From Chara braunii (Eukaryota > Streptophyta > Charophyceae > Charales > Characeae): a stretch of DNA of 24,337 nt. Shown in pieces: positions 8,420 to 16,802 of the stretch (positions within the stretch are counted from its first letter, which is position 1; every line of letters starts with the position of its first letter). The translations under genes and the position numbers were made by a program. The stretch covers positions 247,989 to 272,325 of the forward strand of contig BFEA01000041.1 in the NCBI GenBank assembly GCA_003427395.1, read 5' to 3'. A model generated the notes under the pieces. That model searched no databases. It was not told the origin of the DNA and was given only the letters and a program-made list of their open reading frames with translations.

Positions 8420-8877
8420 AAACATTCTATTAAAAAAAAACTTTCATATTTAAAAATTATCATTCCAATGTTTGTCTAATTCTAAAATCTTCAGTCTTAT
8501 TTAATAAGTTTCCGTCTAAAAATGGATTTTCCCTTCCAACTACATCTATGTGTTGAAGATGGAATGAAAGTTTGAACGATTTTATGAAATATCTTAATTA
8601 AACTTTCATTCTACTAAAAAAAATATCTTCTAATTTAGATTGAATTAACTCATTTATGACTGAAAATCCTTATATAAAATGACATTCCAATTAAAATATT
8701 TTATGAATTCATCGAGACTTTCATTCCATCTCTAGCATGCAGTTCGAATAAGAAGGGATACCTCCTTATTGGAAGGAAAATTTTTAAGTAAGACGAAAAC
8801 TTTTAAAAGTGGAATGATTTTTTTTAAGATGGAATAAAAACTTGAAATTCGGAATGTAATTTTATTATAGAATGTTT
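8420..8877. mobile_element. Decayed MITE-like inverted repeat, about 460 bp
   Basis: Outer ends AAACATTCTAT (8420-8430) and ATAGAATGTTT (8867-8877) are inverted. Inward, further inverted pairs appear in order: GTCTTATTTAA with TTAAGTAAGAC, TTTTCCCTTCCAA with TTGGAAGGAAAA, and AGATGGAATGAAAGT with ACTTTCATTCCATCT, converging near 8640. Spacing between pairs differs on the two sides, so it is old. It is AT-rich and non-coding. Confidence 0.5.
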
Positions 8878-9046
8878 ATTTAATTATGAAAAAATTTTGT
8901 GTTGTAGTTAAGCTTGTCGCATAACAACTTGCATCTATCGAAACATTGCATTTTTACGTTCTGGTGAAACAATTTGTGTGATAATGAGCGTTATGTATTT
9001 TTGAATTTTTTTTTTGCTTTAAACCACCAGTACCTCTCAGTCTCTT

Positions 9047-9860
9047 TTTGCCGACCCTGATTTTCACTGCGCTCCGAGTTTTGCCGAGCCTGGGTCCCAC
9101 TCCATTTCCTTATGGTACTCTCACGGAAAAAAAAAAAAAAAAAAAATTCGGCCGTGAAAACTCACAAAACAAGAAAAAGAAACAAAGCTCTGGACGTGAT
9201 TGCAGCTGTATACATTCTCAGAAGTGTTAGTGTGAGTGTGCCCTCAGTGAGGGCATCTCAACCCCGTGCCCAAGTTGTCAGAGGCCAGAAGCTAAAAAAA
9301 AAAAAAAAAAAAACAGAAATACGGATTTGCCGGTGAAAATGACAAGATACATTCCCGTACGTGCCAGTGTGATCAGGGTTACAATCCTCTGAGGGAGCAC
9401 AACTCGACCAAATCACGGATTCAGATTATCAGATTTCAGAAAAAGAAAACAAGAAAAAAAAATAGAAACATGGATTCGGCCTTGAAAACGGTTGGATACA
9501 TCAGGGTTATAATCATCTAACGAAACACAACTAGAGCAGATCACGGATTCCGCCCTGCCTCGTTGGCAGGGGACACATAACAAACAAAAGAGGAAAAAAA
9601 AAAAAAAAAAAAACAAGTTCAAAATGTGACCGTCTTTGTTGTAAGATGCATTCAAGACTGTGAGCAGGGCTGCCTATACTACCCTGCCCGACATCATTGC
9701 AGTACAAAGACCTTTTTTTTTCAATTTTTTTTTTGTGCACGGCAAAAGAAAACTACGATTTTTTGGAAATCGCCGACCCTGTGTCCGAACCCCGAAAACT
9801 TCGGGTACTGGTCAGGACAACGTAATTTCCCAACACTGGCGGAGGTACTGGTGGTTTAAG
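9047..9860 (+). repeat. Tandem array of poly(A)-headed units, about 145-165 bp each
   Basis: A-runs at 9127-9146, 9294-9313, 9454-9462 and 9594-9613 mark unit starts. Each of the first three is followed by GGATTCGGCC.TGAAAA-type sequence and then a GATACAT or TATACATTC block. Units 2 and 3 align further: ATCAGGGTTA.AATC, GCACAACT and ATCACGGATTC at 9372-9422 and 9500-9550 (offset 128). The flanks share TTTTGCCGA.CCTG at 9047 and 9078. No coding signal. Confidence 0.75.
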
Positions 9861-11161
9861 TCGATAAATGCATGCATCATCAACTTTTAATTGCTAGTGC
9901 ACTCCTTGGTTTCTTATTGTTTCGCCCCACTGCTGCCCTTGTTGAATCTAGACCTCTTTACTTATGTCACTTTTTGCACACACTCTCTTTTATCCGCATG
10001 CCTCAATCCTTCTCTTTCTTTATGTGTGTCGCAATTGCTTTTCTTACCCCTTGCTTCTTTCTGACATTCACGTAACCAAACTCCTCGTACTCACCCTTCT
10101 TTCCGGCTTCCTTTAGTTCAATTGTCCAAAATGATGCCAATCGCATTGATACGTGAAGGGTGGTTTGATCCCCAATGTCAAGATTTTGTTGTGCAATTCA
10201 TAAGACACTCCCTACCCTTCTTCTTCTTTCTAGTTCGTGTTAGTACCTTCATTCCCACAACTACAAATTTTGTAAGTGCGATTATTTATATCTTCATTGT
10301 CATGGAAGTTGAGGTGATCATAGTGATCAGTCGACCAGGCATGTAACTAGGTTGAAGGACGAAATAGGTTTGATTGGCTGGTGCCTATCATGCGGGGTTG
10401 ACATGTCGCTATGACGGACTGCAGACACTAGCGGACTTCGCTTCAAGTTGCCGGTTGGGCCAAGCAAGGTAACAATCGTAGAATGCACGTTGAGCATGTG
10501 ATGGCGAATTGTCGACATCACAGTTCTTGGTGACGCGTGGTTATCAAACTTTTTGATAATTAAGAGAAAAGAGTAATGTGTTTCAGATTATCTAAGTATG
10601 TGGTTGATGTATGATTCTTCTTCCTTTAATAACTCTTCCCCTTATATGTCTTCCTATCCTGTTCATTCTTATTTTTCCTCCAATTTCTCATTTTTTTCTC
10701 TGAGTGTATTATGCATGAGTGTATTATGAATGAAGGGATGTTGTGTGATGTAAGCGAGTGTGTGGGTGTAGTCCTTCTGTAGAGTAACAATAAGGATGAG
10801 GTATGATTGTTGATATTGATGATAATTTACCCTTTTTTTTTTTTTTTTTTTTATGATTAGGAAAGATGTATGAATTCTATCAGTAATTTATCGAGAAATG
10901 TTTTTCTTCTCCGCCTTTCTTGTATCATAAACAAAGACAAAGATTCCANGAGCATGACATAAGAGAAACNGTGACATACATGTATCATCCATATTTTTTT
11001 CCAACTGAGGTTTATTATTTAATATCTGTGATTGTGAAAATAAAATTTTCCCTACATTATTTTGTTTTCCCAAAACGTTAAGAATTGCTTGTAATTTTTT
11101 AACCCGCCATTGCCCCTTTCGGGTCCCAGACCGTGTGTTAGCAGTGATAGGAGTGAGGAGC
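9861..11161. other. Gene-free stretch with poly-T run and single Ns
   Basis: Nothing recognised. It contains T-rich sequence, an imperfect repeat of TGAGTGTATTATG (10701-10730), a T run at 10834-10852 and undetermined bases at 10949 and 10970. Open frames of 60-75 residues show no motif. Confidence 0.35.
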
Positions 11162-11376
11162 GTTGTCNGGGCAGAAACCCTGACAAGGGTATCTACCCGG
11201 TGTTTTTAAATGTCAAATGATGTTCGACTTAGTAAAAGGTTATATGACTTTCATAACTTAATGAGATTGGTTATCCGCCAGAAGTTTATTCAGATATGAC
11301 ATATGTCATAGAGACTAAAANTTTTTGAACCATTAGTACANACGTCTGTTGAATCTGAACGTTATAGCGGTAGTGG
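11162..11376 (+). repeat. Direct repeat, left copy (LTR-fragment candidate)
   Basis: Matches 12961-13171 in order through GGGCAGAAACC.TGACAAGGG, TATCT.CC, GTGTTTTTA.ATGTC, CGACTTAGTAAAAGGTTAT, GAGATTGGTTATC.GCC, TGACATATG, GACTAAAA, TTTTTGAACCATTAGT and AACGTTATAGC. It contains three undetermined bases (11168, 11321, 11341). Two same-direction copies 1.8 kb apart suggest an old LTR pair or internal duplication, but ends are unclear. Confidence 0.75.
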
Positions 11377-12594
11377 ACAGGTGACGCCATTTCCGAGGAC
11401 AACGACTATTCATCATTATTATCTATAATTTTTCATGTATTGTGTTAAAATTATTATCGTGTATCTCAATTATTTTTCAGATATTTTATCATGAACTTTG
11501 TGGTATTGTTTCAATTATGATGTTATACGATGAACTTTGTTGTGACATTCATTTTTTGGAGTTATTTGGAACGTCATCAACCAATGATTATTTTTTTTTC
11601 ATATTATTTTGTTAATACACTTTATTTGTGTACTTGGATTAATACATATTTTGACTCATCTGTTTAACCACACTTCCATTCATTTTGAGGTTATTTATTT
11701 TATTTTATTTTATGTGATGCATTTATATGCCATGAATACATCTTATCTATTGTTGCGATGTGTGATTTGCATCATTATGAAATTTCATGTGAAAACATTT
11801 GTCGTGAATTGTTTCGTTGTGCGTAATTGAAGCTGTTGTAAGTTTGTAATTATGTCGTGATAAAATTTTGATGTAATTGTGAACTTTGCAGGTGGTAGTG
11901 AGGCTCGCGCCAGAGTTGTGCTCCGAATCCATAGTGAGATGTTGTCTTTCGAATCCTATGTGGTTTAAGGAAGAGAGATTACACTATCATTGAAAGAGAG
12001 GAACGTGTTGTGACCTTATTAAGACACTTCTTAGAAAGGAGGAGATTACTGTCTGTTACGAGACAAAGAGTGGTTACCTAATCTCGTATTAAGCAGGGTC
12101 ACTTCACCTCTATTGTCCAGGCCTAACCAACCTGGGTTGTGTGAGGTGAAGATGCTTAGCTCTATTGGGAGGAGATTGATGAGGTCATGACGCTGAAATT
12201 GGAGAGAATGTGATGAGGCTCAAATCTTAAGCGAGGCTTAATGTCGAGATGTTATCCCATAAAAAAGATTACACCACTCCTGAATGCATATCACAAACAG
12301 TTCAAAGAGGTCAGACATGATAACTAGGTGAGTTGTGTTTTTTCCTCTCTGAAGTTGAAATAGGCTCAAAACACAGACGATGACTTCTAAATGAACGGTT
12401 GCTCTCATGATGGTTCGTTCAAACTATGTCTGAACAACTTCCAATAGGTTGATCTATTGTGATATCTACCTGAAGGTTGTCGATTTTATGCTTGTCAGAG
12501 GCGTAATCTGGTAACCATTCAGAGAGACAAAAATGTTGGTCATCAACGGAAAGATGTTGGGACCATGCTAAAAGAAAGTGATCCTTTGTATTTT
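11377..12594. other. AT-rich interior between direct repeats
   Basis: The first half to about 11880 is very T/A-rich. The second half is more balanced. No frame longer than about 75 residues and no reverse transcriptase, integrase or gag-like sequence. If the flanking repeats are LTRs, this would be a non-autonomous (LARD/TRIM-like) interior. Confidence 0.3.
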
Positions 12595-12815
12595 AGGCTT
12601 CCAGGACCATAATATGGGTCCAAGTTTTGATTTTAGGCTTGTCAGGGCAGAAATCTTGTACTAGTCTAATTGATGAGTAGGAGAATGTTAATTTTTTGTT
12701 CCTGGAGGGAGAATCCAGTTTTGTTGTATCTATGTTGAGGTTTTCGGAGTCAAATCCAATTCTTATGATATTATTATATTTAGGCTTCGAGAGGCTGAAT
12801 CCATATTTGTTGGTG
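12595..12815 (+). repeat. Degenerate short tandem motif array
   Basis: Five loosely similar blocks, near 12595, 12633, 12698, 12738 and 12781, each run TAGGCTT or GAGGTTT, then a G/A-rich segment, then AATCCA or GGTCCA and TTTTG or TATTTG. Similarity is weak and was judged by eye. GGCTTGTCAGGGCAGAAAT (12636 on) also echoes the start of the direct-repeat pair. Confidence 0.3.
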
Positions 12816-12960
12816 AAATCTTTCAACTTTGTTCCAGACAATTGTTTTGGATTGTTGTGTATTTTAATCGTTATTTTCACATAAAAATTTTACAAGAATC
12901 CTGACTTTGTTTTATGATGGTGAATGACGGGGACGTCGTTCAACGAGGCTCGGAAACATT

Positions 12961-13171
12961 GTTGGGACAGAAACCGTGACAAGGGTATCTGCCTAGTGTT
13001 TTTAGATGTCGAAAGATCTCCGACTTAGTAAAAGGTTATCCGGGCTTCAAACCTTGATGAGATTGGTTATCTGCCGAAAGTTTATTTAAACCTGACATAT
13101 GACCGAAAGACTAAAACTTTTTGAACCATTAGTCCATACGCATGTGACATCTTAACGTTATAGCAATAGTC
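12961..13171 (+). repeat. Direct repeat, right copy (LTR-fragment candidate)
   Basis: Partner of 11162-11376, in the same orientation. It lacks undetermined bases. The copies differ by many substitutions and small indels, so the duplication is old. Confidence 0.75.
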
Positions 13172-13364
13172 AACAACGGTACTGATCTTAAGGCTTCGCT
13201 TATGTGGCATGCAGCGACACGGGCAACCGTATTGGGCGCTCCCAACTGAAAGCATCCACCTTGGACTCTAAGCTCTACAAACCACGAAAATGATGATTTG
13301 CAGAGCCGCGGATCCCACGTTTGCTCCTAAACCCTTAAACTATGGAAAAAAAACAATGATGGAT

Positions 13365-13430
13365 AAGACAGTGGTTGTAAATGACAATTGTTCTCTAGTG
13401 GAAGACTATAGGTTCGATTCCTAACGGGTT
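13365..13430 (+). repeat. tRNA-like SINE head, second family, plus strand
   Basis: CAGTGGTTGTAA is followed, about 35 bases on, by AGGTTCGATTCCTAA, which contains a perfect box B (GGTTCGATTCC). The interval TTCTCTAGTGGAAGACTATAGG parallels CTCTTTAATGGAAGGTCATAGG on the minus strand at about 14341-14362, so this and 14228-14395 appear related. Confidence 0.55.
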
Positions 13431-13670
13431 ACCTTGATAAACCATTGTTGAAGAGCGGAGACCCTACTATTGTTGTGAACGAGAGTATTGTTACACTAGA
13501 AACATATCACACCTCTCCCTATGCACTAACCTATACCATAAGCAGCGTCAAACGCTACTGTGCGGATCATCCTCATACTTTGAGATGTGTAACGAGAGGT
13601 AAGATGCTATAACAATGAAATGGTACACCAATTTTTTTTCATCATACTTCATGGCTTAGTGACACCCAAG

Positions 13671-13681
13671 AAGCTATAATG
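13671..13681 (+). repeat. Target-site duplication, left copy, of second U6 insertion
   Basis: AAGCTATAATG here recurs at 13765-13775. The final G is also the first base of U6, so the true length is 10 or 11. Confidence 0.8.
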
Positions 13682-13698
13682 TCCTTCGGGACATCTGT

Positions 13699-13730
<32 letters not shown>

Positions 13731-13764
13731 GGCCCGTGCGCAAGGATGACACGCATAAATCAAA
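13681..13764 (+). pseudogene. U6 spliceosomal snRNA retropseudogene, 3'-truncated
   Basis: Very well preserved U6: 5' hairpin GTCCTTCGGGAC, TAAAATTGGAACGATACAG, AGAAGATTAGCATGGCCC and GTGCGCAAGGATGACACGCA, ending at TAAATC. The expected GAGAAATGG and the U-rich 3' end are missing; AAA and then an 11-base duplication of the upstream flank follow instead. About 81 of roughly 102 nucleotides are present. There is no upstream sequence element of the plant snRNA type, and the truncation removes the 3' end bound by La and the LSm ring, so it should not make functional U6. The flanking repeat shows insertion by target-primed reverse transcription or a similar process. Confidence 0.93.
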
Positions 13765-13775
13765 AAGCTATAATG
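13765..13775 (+). repeat. Target-site duplication, right copy, of second U6 insertion
   Basis: AAGCTATAATG, identical to 13671-13681, preceded by a short A run. Confidence 0.8.
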
Positions 13776-13959
13776 GTAGCTCAATATAAAAAACAATTCC
13801 CACTAGTGCAGATCTATGACCGAGAACGACACACAATACTTTCCCACTTCCATAACCAAAATTCAATCCGCACTTCTTCCTTCTCCATGTACCCTTAACG
13901 CAAAGCAAGGGTTTTATTACTCTCTTTTCCTTCATGAACTGCTCCAAAAATTCCAGTTA

Positions 13960-14060
13960 TGACGGACAACCTCACGCCCGACGTGAATTTTTTTGATCAA
14001 GATAAGAGTAAGCCCAGAAAATGCAGAAGTTTGTGTGCCAAGGATTTTTTGGGATTGGGG
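13960..14060. repeat. CCTCACGCCC-type repeat edge, copy 1
   Basis: ACAACCTCACGCCCGA followed by a T run recurs as TCAACCTCACGCCCTGA plus T run at 14885-14912 and as GTCTCACGCCCGAT near 15706. GTGCCAAGGATTTTTTGGGA (14035 on) echoes GTGCCAAAGATTTTTGGAAA near 14966. TCACGCCC-type starts are common at plant LTR ends, which is the only hint of identity. Confidence 0.35.
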
Positions 14061-14227
14061 TTGAAGACCCAGGTCGGAACTAGGGCCCAACACGATAATT
14101 AAAGATATAATAGGGGCGTGAAACAAATGGCAAAAATGAGGGATTCATTCAAATCACACGGAACAATTGAAGGTCATTTAAGAAAAAGTGAAGGAAAAAT
14201 GTAGAATACAGTTAAGGACAATGCTAA

Positions 14228-14395
14228 GTGCCTTTCGATACCACTTCAGACCTCAACGAAGCCACAACAAGGGCGTTTGATCGACTCTACGCGCTTACAA
14301 ATACAGAAGAAGTCCCAAGATCCACCCACTAGGAATCAAACCTATGACCTTCCATTAAAGAGGCCAAACTGTTAACCAATAAGAAAAATGCGTTG
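14228..14395 (-). repeat. tRNA-like SINE, second family, copy A
   Basis: On the minus strand TTATTGGTTAACAG (box A-like) is followed by ATAGGTTTGATTCCTAG (box B, one change from consensus at 14331-14341), then a body with GTATTTGTAAGCGCG, CAAACGCCCTTGTTGTGGC and GAGGTCTGAAGTGG. The body recurs as copy B. Length and structure fit a tRNA-derived plant SINE; I do not assign a named family. Confidence 0.6.
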
Positions 14396-14467
14396 GGATG
14401 AAAGTAAAGCTCCTTTCACCCCAACCCGACATGGAGTACATCCATGACACAGTGTACCCAGACTCTA

Positions 14468-14585
14468 CTCAACCCATGTGCCTTCCTGCACTGGTTCATA
14501 CCTCAACCAAGCTACGACAAGGGCATTTGACTAGAACTGCACGCTTGCAAATACATAAGCCGTCCACAATAAGGGGGGGAAACCA
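14468..14585 (-). repeat. tRNA-like SINE, second family, copy B (body only)
   Basis: Same orientation as copy A, with matching GTGCCTT, ACCTCAAC.AAGC.AC, ACAAGGGC.TTTGA, CGCTT.CAAATACA and GTCC.CAA on the plus strand. The region that would hold box B is degraded around a G run (14574-14580). Confidence 0.6.
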
Positions 14586-15302
14586 GTGCTTAGGTTGCTA
14601 TGAGCACAAAACCTTTGCATCCATATCTTGCGTTATTATCCACGTGGGGAAGATGATGGTCCGCTCGGAAAATTATAATGCTTACATATATCTCATTTGC
14701 AAACATTCACACACTTTTTAGGACTGGACACGTATGTAGATCTTTTGGGATTGGGGCCCGTGGTGCAAATGTCAAGGATTGTTTTGGGGTATTGGGAAAT
14801 AATAATTGCCTTCAAAAGAAGAGAAATGAACAAATAACTCAGGAAATCCAAACGAGCAAGAAAGACAAAGAACGAATGTAACACTCAACCTCACGCCCTG
14901 ATTATTTTTTTTAGTCGGAGTGACTAAAGCGCAAAAAGGAGCATCAAAAGCAGCCAAATGGGTTGTGCCAAAGATTTTTGGAAACTTGACTGTGGAGACA
15001 CAGACAAAAGTGAAATTTCTTGTGTGGTTCCAGATAAGGAGCGAAAAACAAAAGCAGGGAAGGGGTTAGGAAAAAATCCTAACATATATCTAATCCTAAA
15101 AATGTCTTTGAACTTCATCGTGCACAACGCACTGTCTTTTACCTGGTCGGAAGGGAGGGGGAACACACATCGGATTTTGGTTTCTAACAAGGGACCGACA
15201 ACGTTCGTCGCTGAGCTCAGAATCTGTGTCAGAGAGTCGATGTTTCACTGCTTTTTCTTTGAATTCCTCCTCGCCACATGTCCGATAGTTGAACCCTTGG
15301 GC
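14586..15302. other. Unassigned, with diverged echoes of 13.9-14.1 kb
   Basis: TTTTGGGATTGGGG at 14743 repeats 14048, and GCCAAAGATTTTTGG at 14967 resembles GCCAAGGATTTTTTGG at 14037, suggesting an old duplication of the surrounding sequence. A 116-residue plus-strand frame (14958-15308) has no recognisable domain. Confidence 0.35.
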
Positions 15303-15623
15303 TTATAAGCATCTCGTGCGGCGATAATCACTACACAGGGTGCAAGGCCAATGGGGCATACCTGTCTGCCACTGGATAACGATCAACTTGTTGAAGGGAA
15401 AAAAAACGGAGTAAGGAGGGAAATGAGTATCAACAATCACAAAACCCGCATTGACAAATCTTGAGCACAGTGCTTTAGAAGGGAAGTGATAAGGGTCACC
15501 GATCTTGGTGATGGCTTCTCGTACGTCCCACTTGCAAACACGCGTCCTATCCTCGTTGTATGAGAAAGGTTGTGCATCCGAAGACTTCAAGGCGATCAAA
15601 TCCCATGGTCGATACTCGTGCAT
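15303..15623 (-). CDS. Possible exon or open frame of unknown function (106 codons)
   Basis: This is the only frame in the window whose predicted peptide looks like ordinary globular protein rather than repeat product: it has mixed composition, with stretches such as CKWDVREAITKIGDPYHF and VNAGFVIVDTHFPP. I do not recognise a family. An in-frame TAA lies two codons upstream of the ATG. Near the 3' end, GTGGCAGACAGGTATGCCCC contains a CAG-GTATG sequence that could be a splice donor. Against it: the frame is short, it contains one copy of a local 19-bp repeat near its start, the surroundings are full of repeats, and no promoter or further exon is visible. It could be a gene relic or chance. Confidence 0.15.
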   Translation of the reverse strand: MHEYRPWDLIALKSSDAQPFSYNEDRTRVCKWDVREAITKIGDPYHFPSKALCSRFVNAGFVIVDTHFPPYSVFFPFNKLIVIQWQTGMPHWPCTLCSDYRRTRCL

Positions 15624-15657
15624 CCACCGTTAACAAAACAAGGCGATCAAATCCCAT
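15588..15657 (+). repeat. 19-bp direct repeat, 51 bp apart
   Basis: CAAGGCGATCAAATCCCAT occurs exactly at 15588-15606 and 15639-15657. The sequence between and beside the copies is not otherwise similar apart from GTGCATCC, so this may be a target duplication of a very small insertion or a slippage product. Confidence 0.85.
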
Positions 15658-15699
15658 CAGCTTCAAGGATTGCCTCTGCGGTGGAAATTAGGCAATGTG

Positions 15700-16445
15700 A
15701 ACCGAGTCTCACGCCCGATATTCTGCCGTGGTGGGGGACTACCCAGGAAACTAATGGACAAGTTTCAGAGGAAGTTCTCCTGAACGAGTAACCACAGATT
15801 CTTCAAAAGAAGAAAATCAAAGACAAAAATAAGTCTCGAGTGACGTCAACAAAAATCTTTGGGTCGATGCATAGAATTAAGTATTCCTTTCGAAGCGACA
15901 AGAAGAGGAAAAATCTTCACGACTAGAGCAACTCTAAGCGGTTCCCATTTCAAAACGCTCCGATCTACTTAAGAAGAGTCATTCATTCAAAATGGAGGTA
16001 ATGCTGGGAGGGCGGAAAAATGAGGATCATTCATCTGGAGGGTTGCGTGTTCACAATCGATAGGAACGCAACAAAGCTCCTCGCTACACTCTTCCCTATG
16101 AGCAGAAGATTGTTCTGAGAAAAAAGTTGGTCGAGTCGATTAAAAGCACGAAGAACACCTCGGACAAAAATAAAAGAATACTAGATACATCCATCATTGA
16201 TATATCATTGCAATCTCAAAGAGAGAGAAGGAGAAGAGACACATGCACTTAGGTTTCCTCAAGGAATCATCACCGACCCTTGCGTTTCAACGATCGTCGT
16301 CCAACGAGATCTTGGCAACAGCGAGCGAGACGAGGTGCACAATCGAAAACTCGTACCCATATACAAATTAGCGGCACAAAGCAACTCATGCAAGCATTCA
16401 TGATTCATCCAGTCATACATCCATAGAGAAAGAGGAGAGAAAGGG
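15700..16445. other. Unassigned spacer
   Basis: Contains GTCTCACGCCCGAT (see 13960) and no other recognisable element. Frames are under 70 residues. Confidence 0.3.
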
Positions 16446-16802
16446 GGCATGGGCCCATACTTCCATAGCGAATTTCAAAGGCGTTGTACTTTGTCTCCTT
16501 GTTCTTCTTGTTGCTATTAAATTGCATGGAGAGATGTCAGTTTTCCTTACAGAATCATGAAAGTGTCTTCTTGTTGCTATTAAATTGCATGGACAGATGT
16601 CAGTTTTTCTTCCAGAATTATGAAAGTGTTTAAATTGCATGGAGAGATGTCAGTTTTTCTTCCAGAATTATGAAAGTGTATACACTTTCATAATTCTGGA
16701 AGGAAAATTGACATCTGTTCATGCAATTTAATAGCAACAAGGAGAACAAGGAGACAAAGTACAACGCCTTTGAAATTCGCTATGGAAGTATGGGCCCATG
16801 CC
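16446..16802. repeat. Near-perfect long inverted repeat with one-sided tandem units
   Basis: The left flank 16446-16503 (starting GGCATGGGCCCATACTTCC) is, by eye, exactly the reverse complement of the right flank ending at 16802. Between them the left side holds two full 63-bp units (16504-16566 and 16567-16629) and a truncated third (16630-16680), while the right side (16681-16743) holds one. The centre at 16662-16699 is a 38-bp perfect palindrome with no loop, around GTGTATACAC. Arms of about 120 bases with this identity would form a strong hairpin. No flanking target duplication is seen (GAAAGGG on the left, ACCAGAT on the right), so it may be an inverted duplication rather than a transposon. 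Confidence 0.95.
16504..16680 (+). repeat. 63-bp tandem repeat (2.8 units) in left arm
   Basis: Units begin CTTCTTGTTGCTATTAAATT and end GAATTATGAAAGTGT. Units 2 and 3 share the GTTTTTCTTCCAGAATTATG version; unit 1 has TTTTCCTTACAGAATCATG. The third unit lacks the first 13 bases. Confidence 0.95.

Noticed and set aside
11896-11930. GGCTCGCGCCAGAG as a retrotransposon primer binding site
   Set aside because: It does not match the 3' end of a tRNA I can name and does not sit immediately after a recognisable LTR end.
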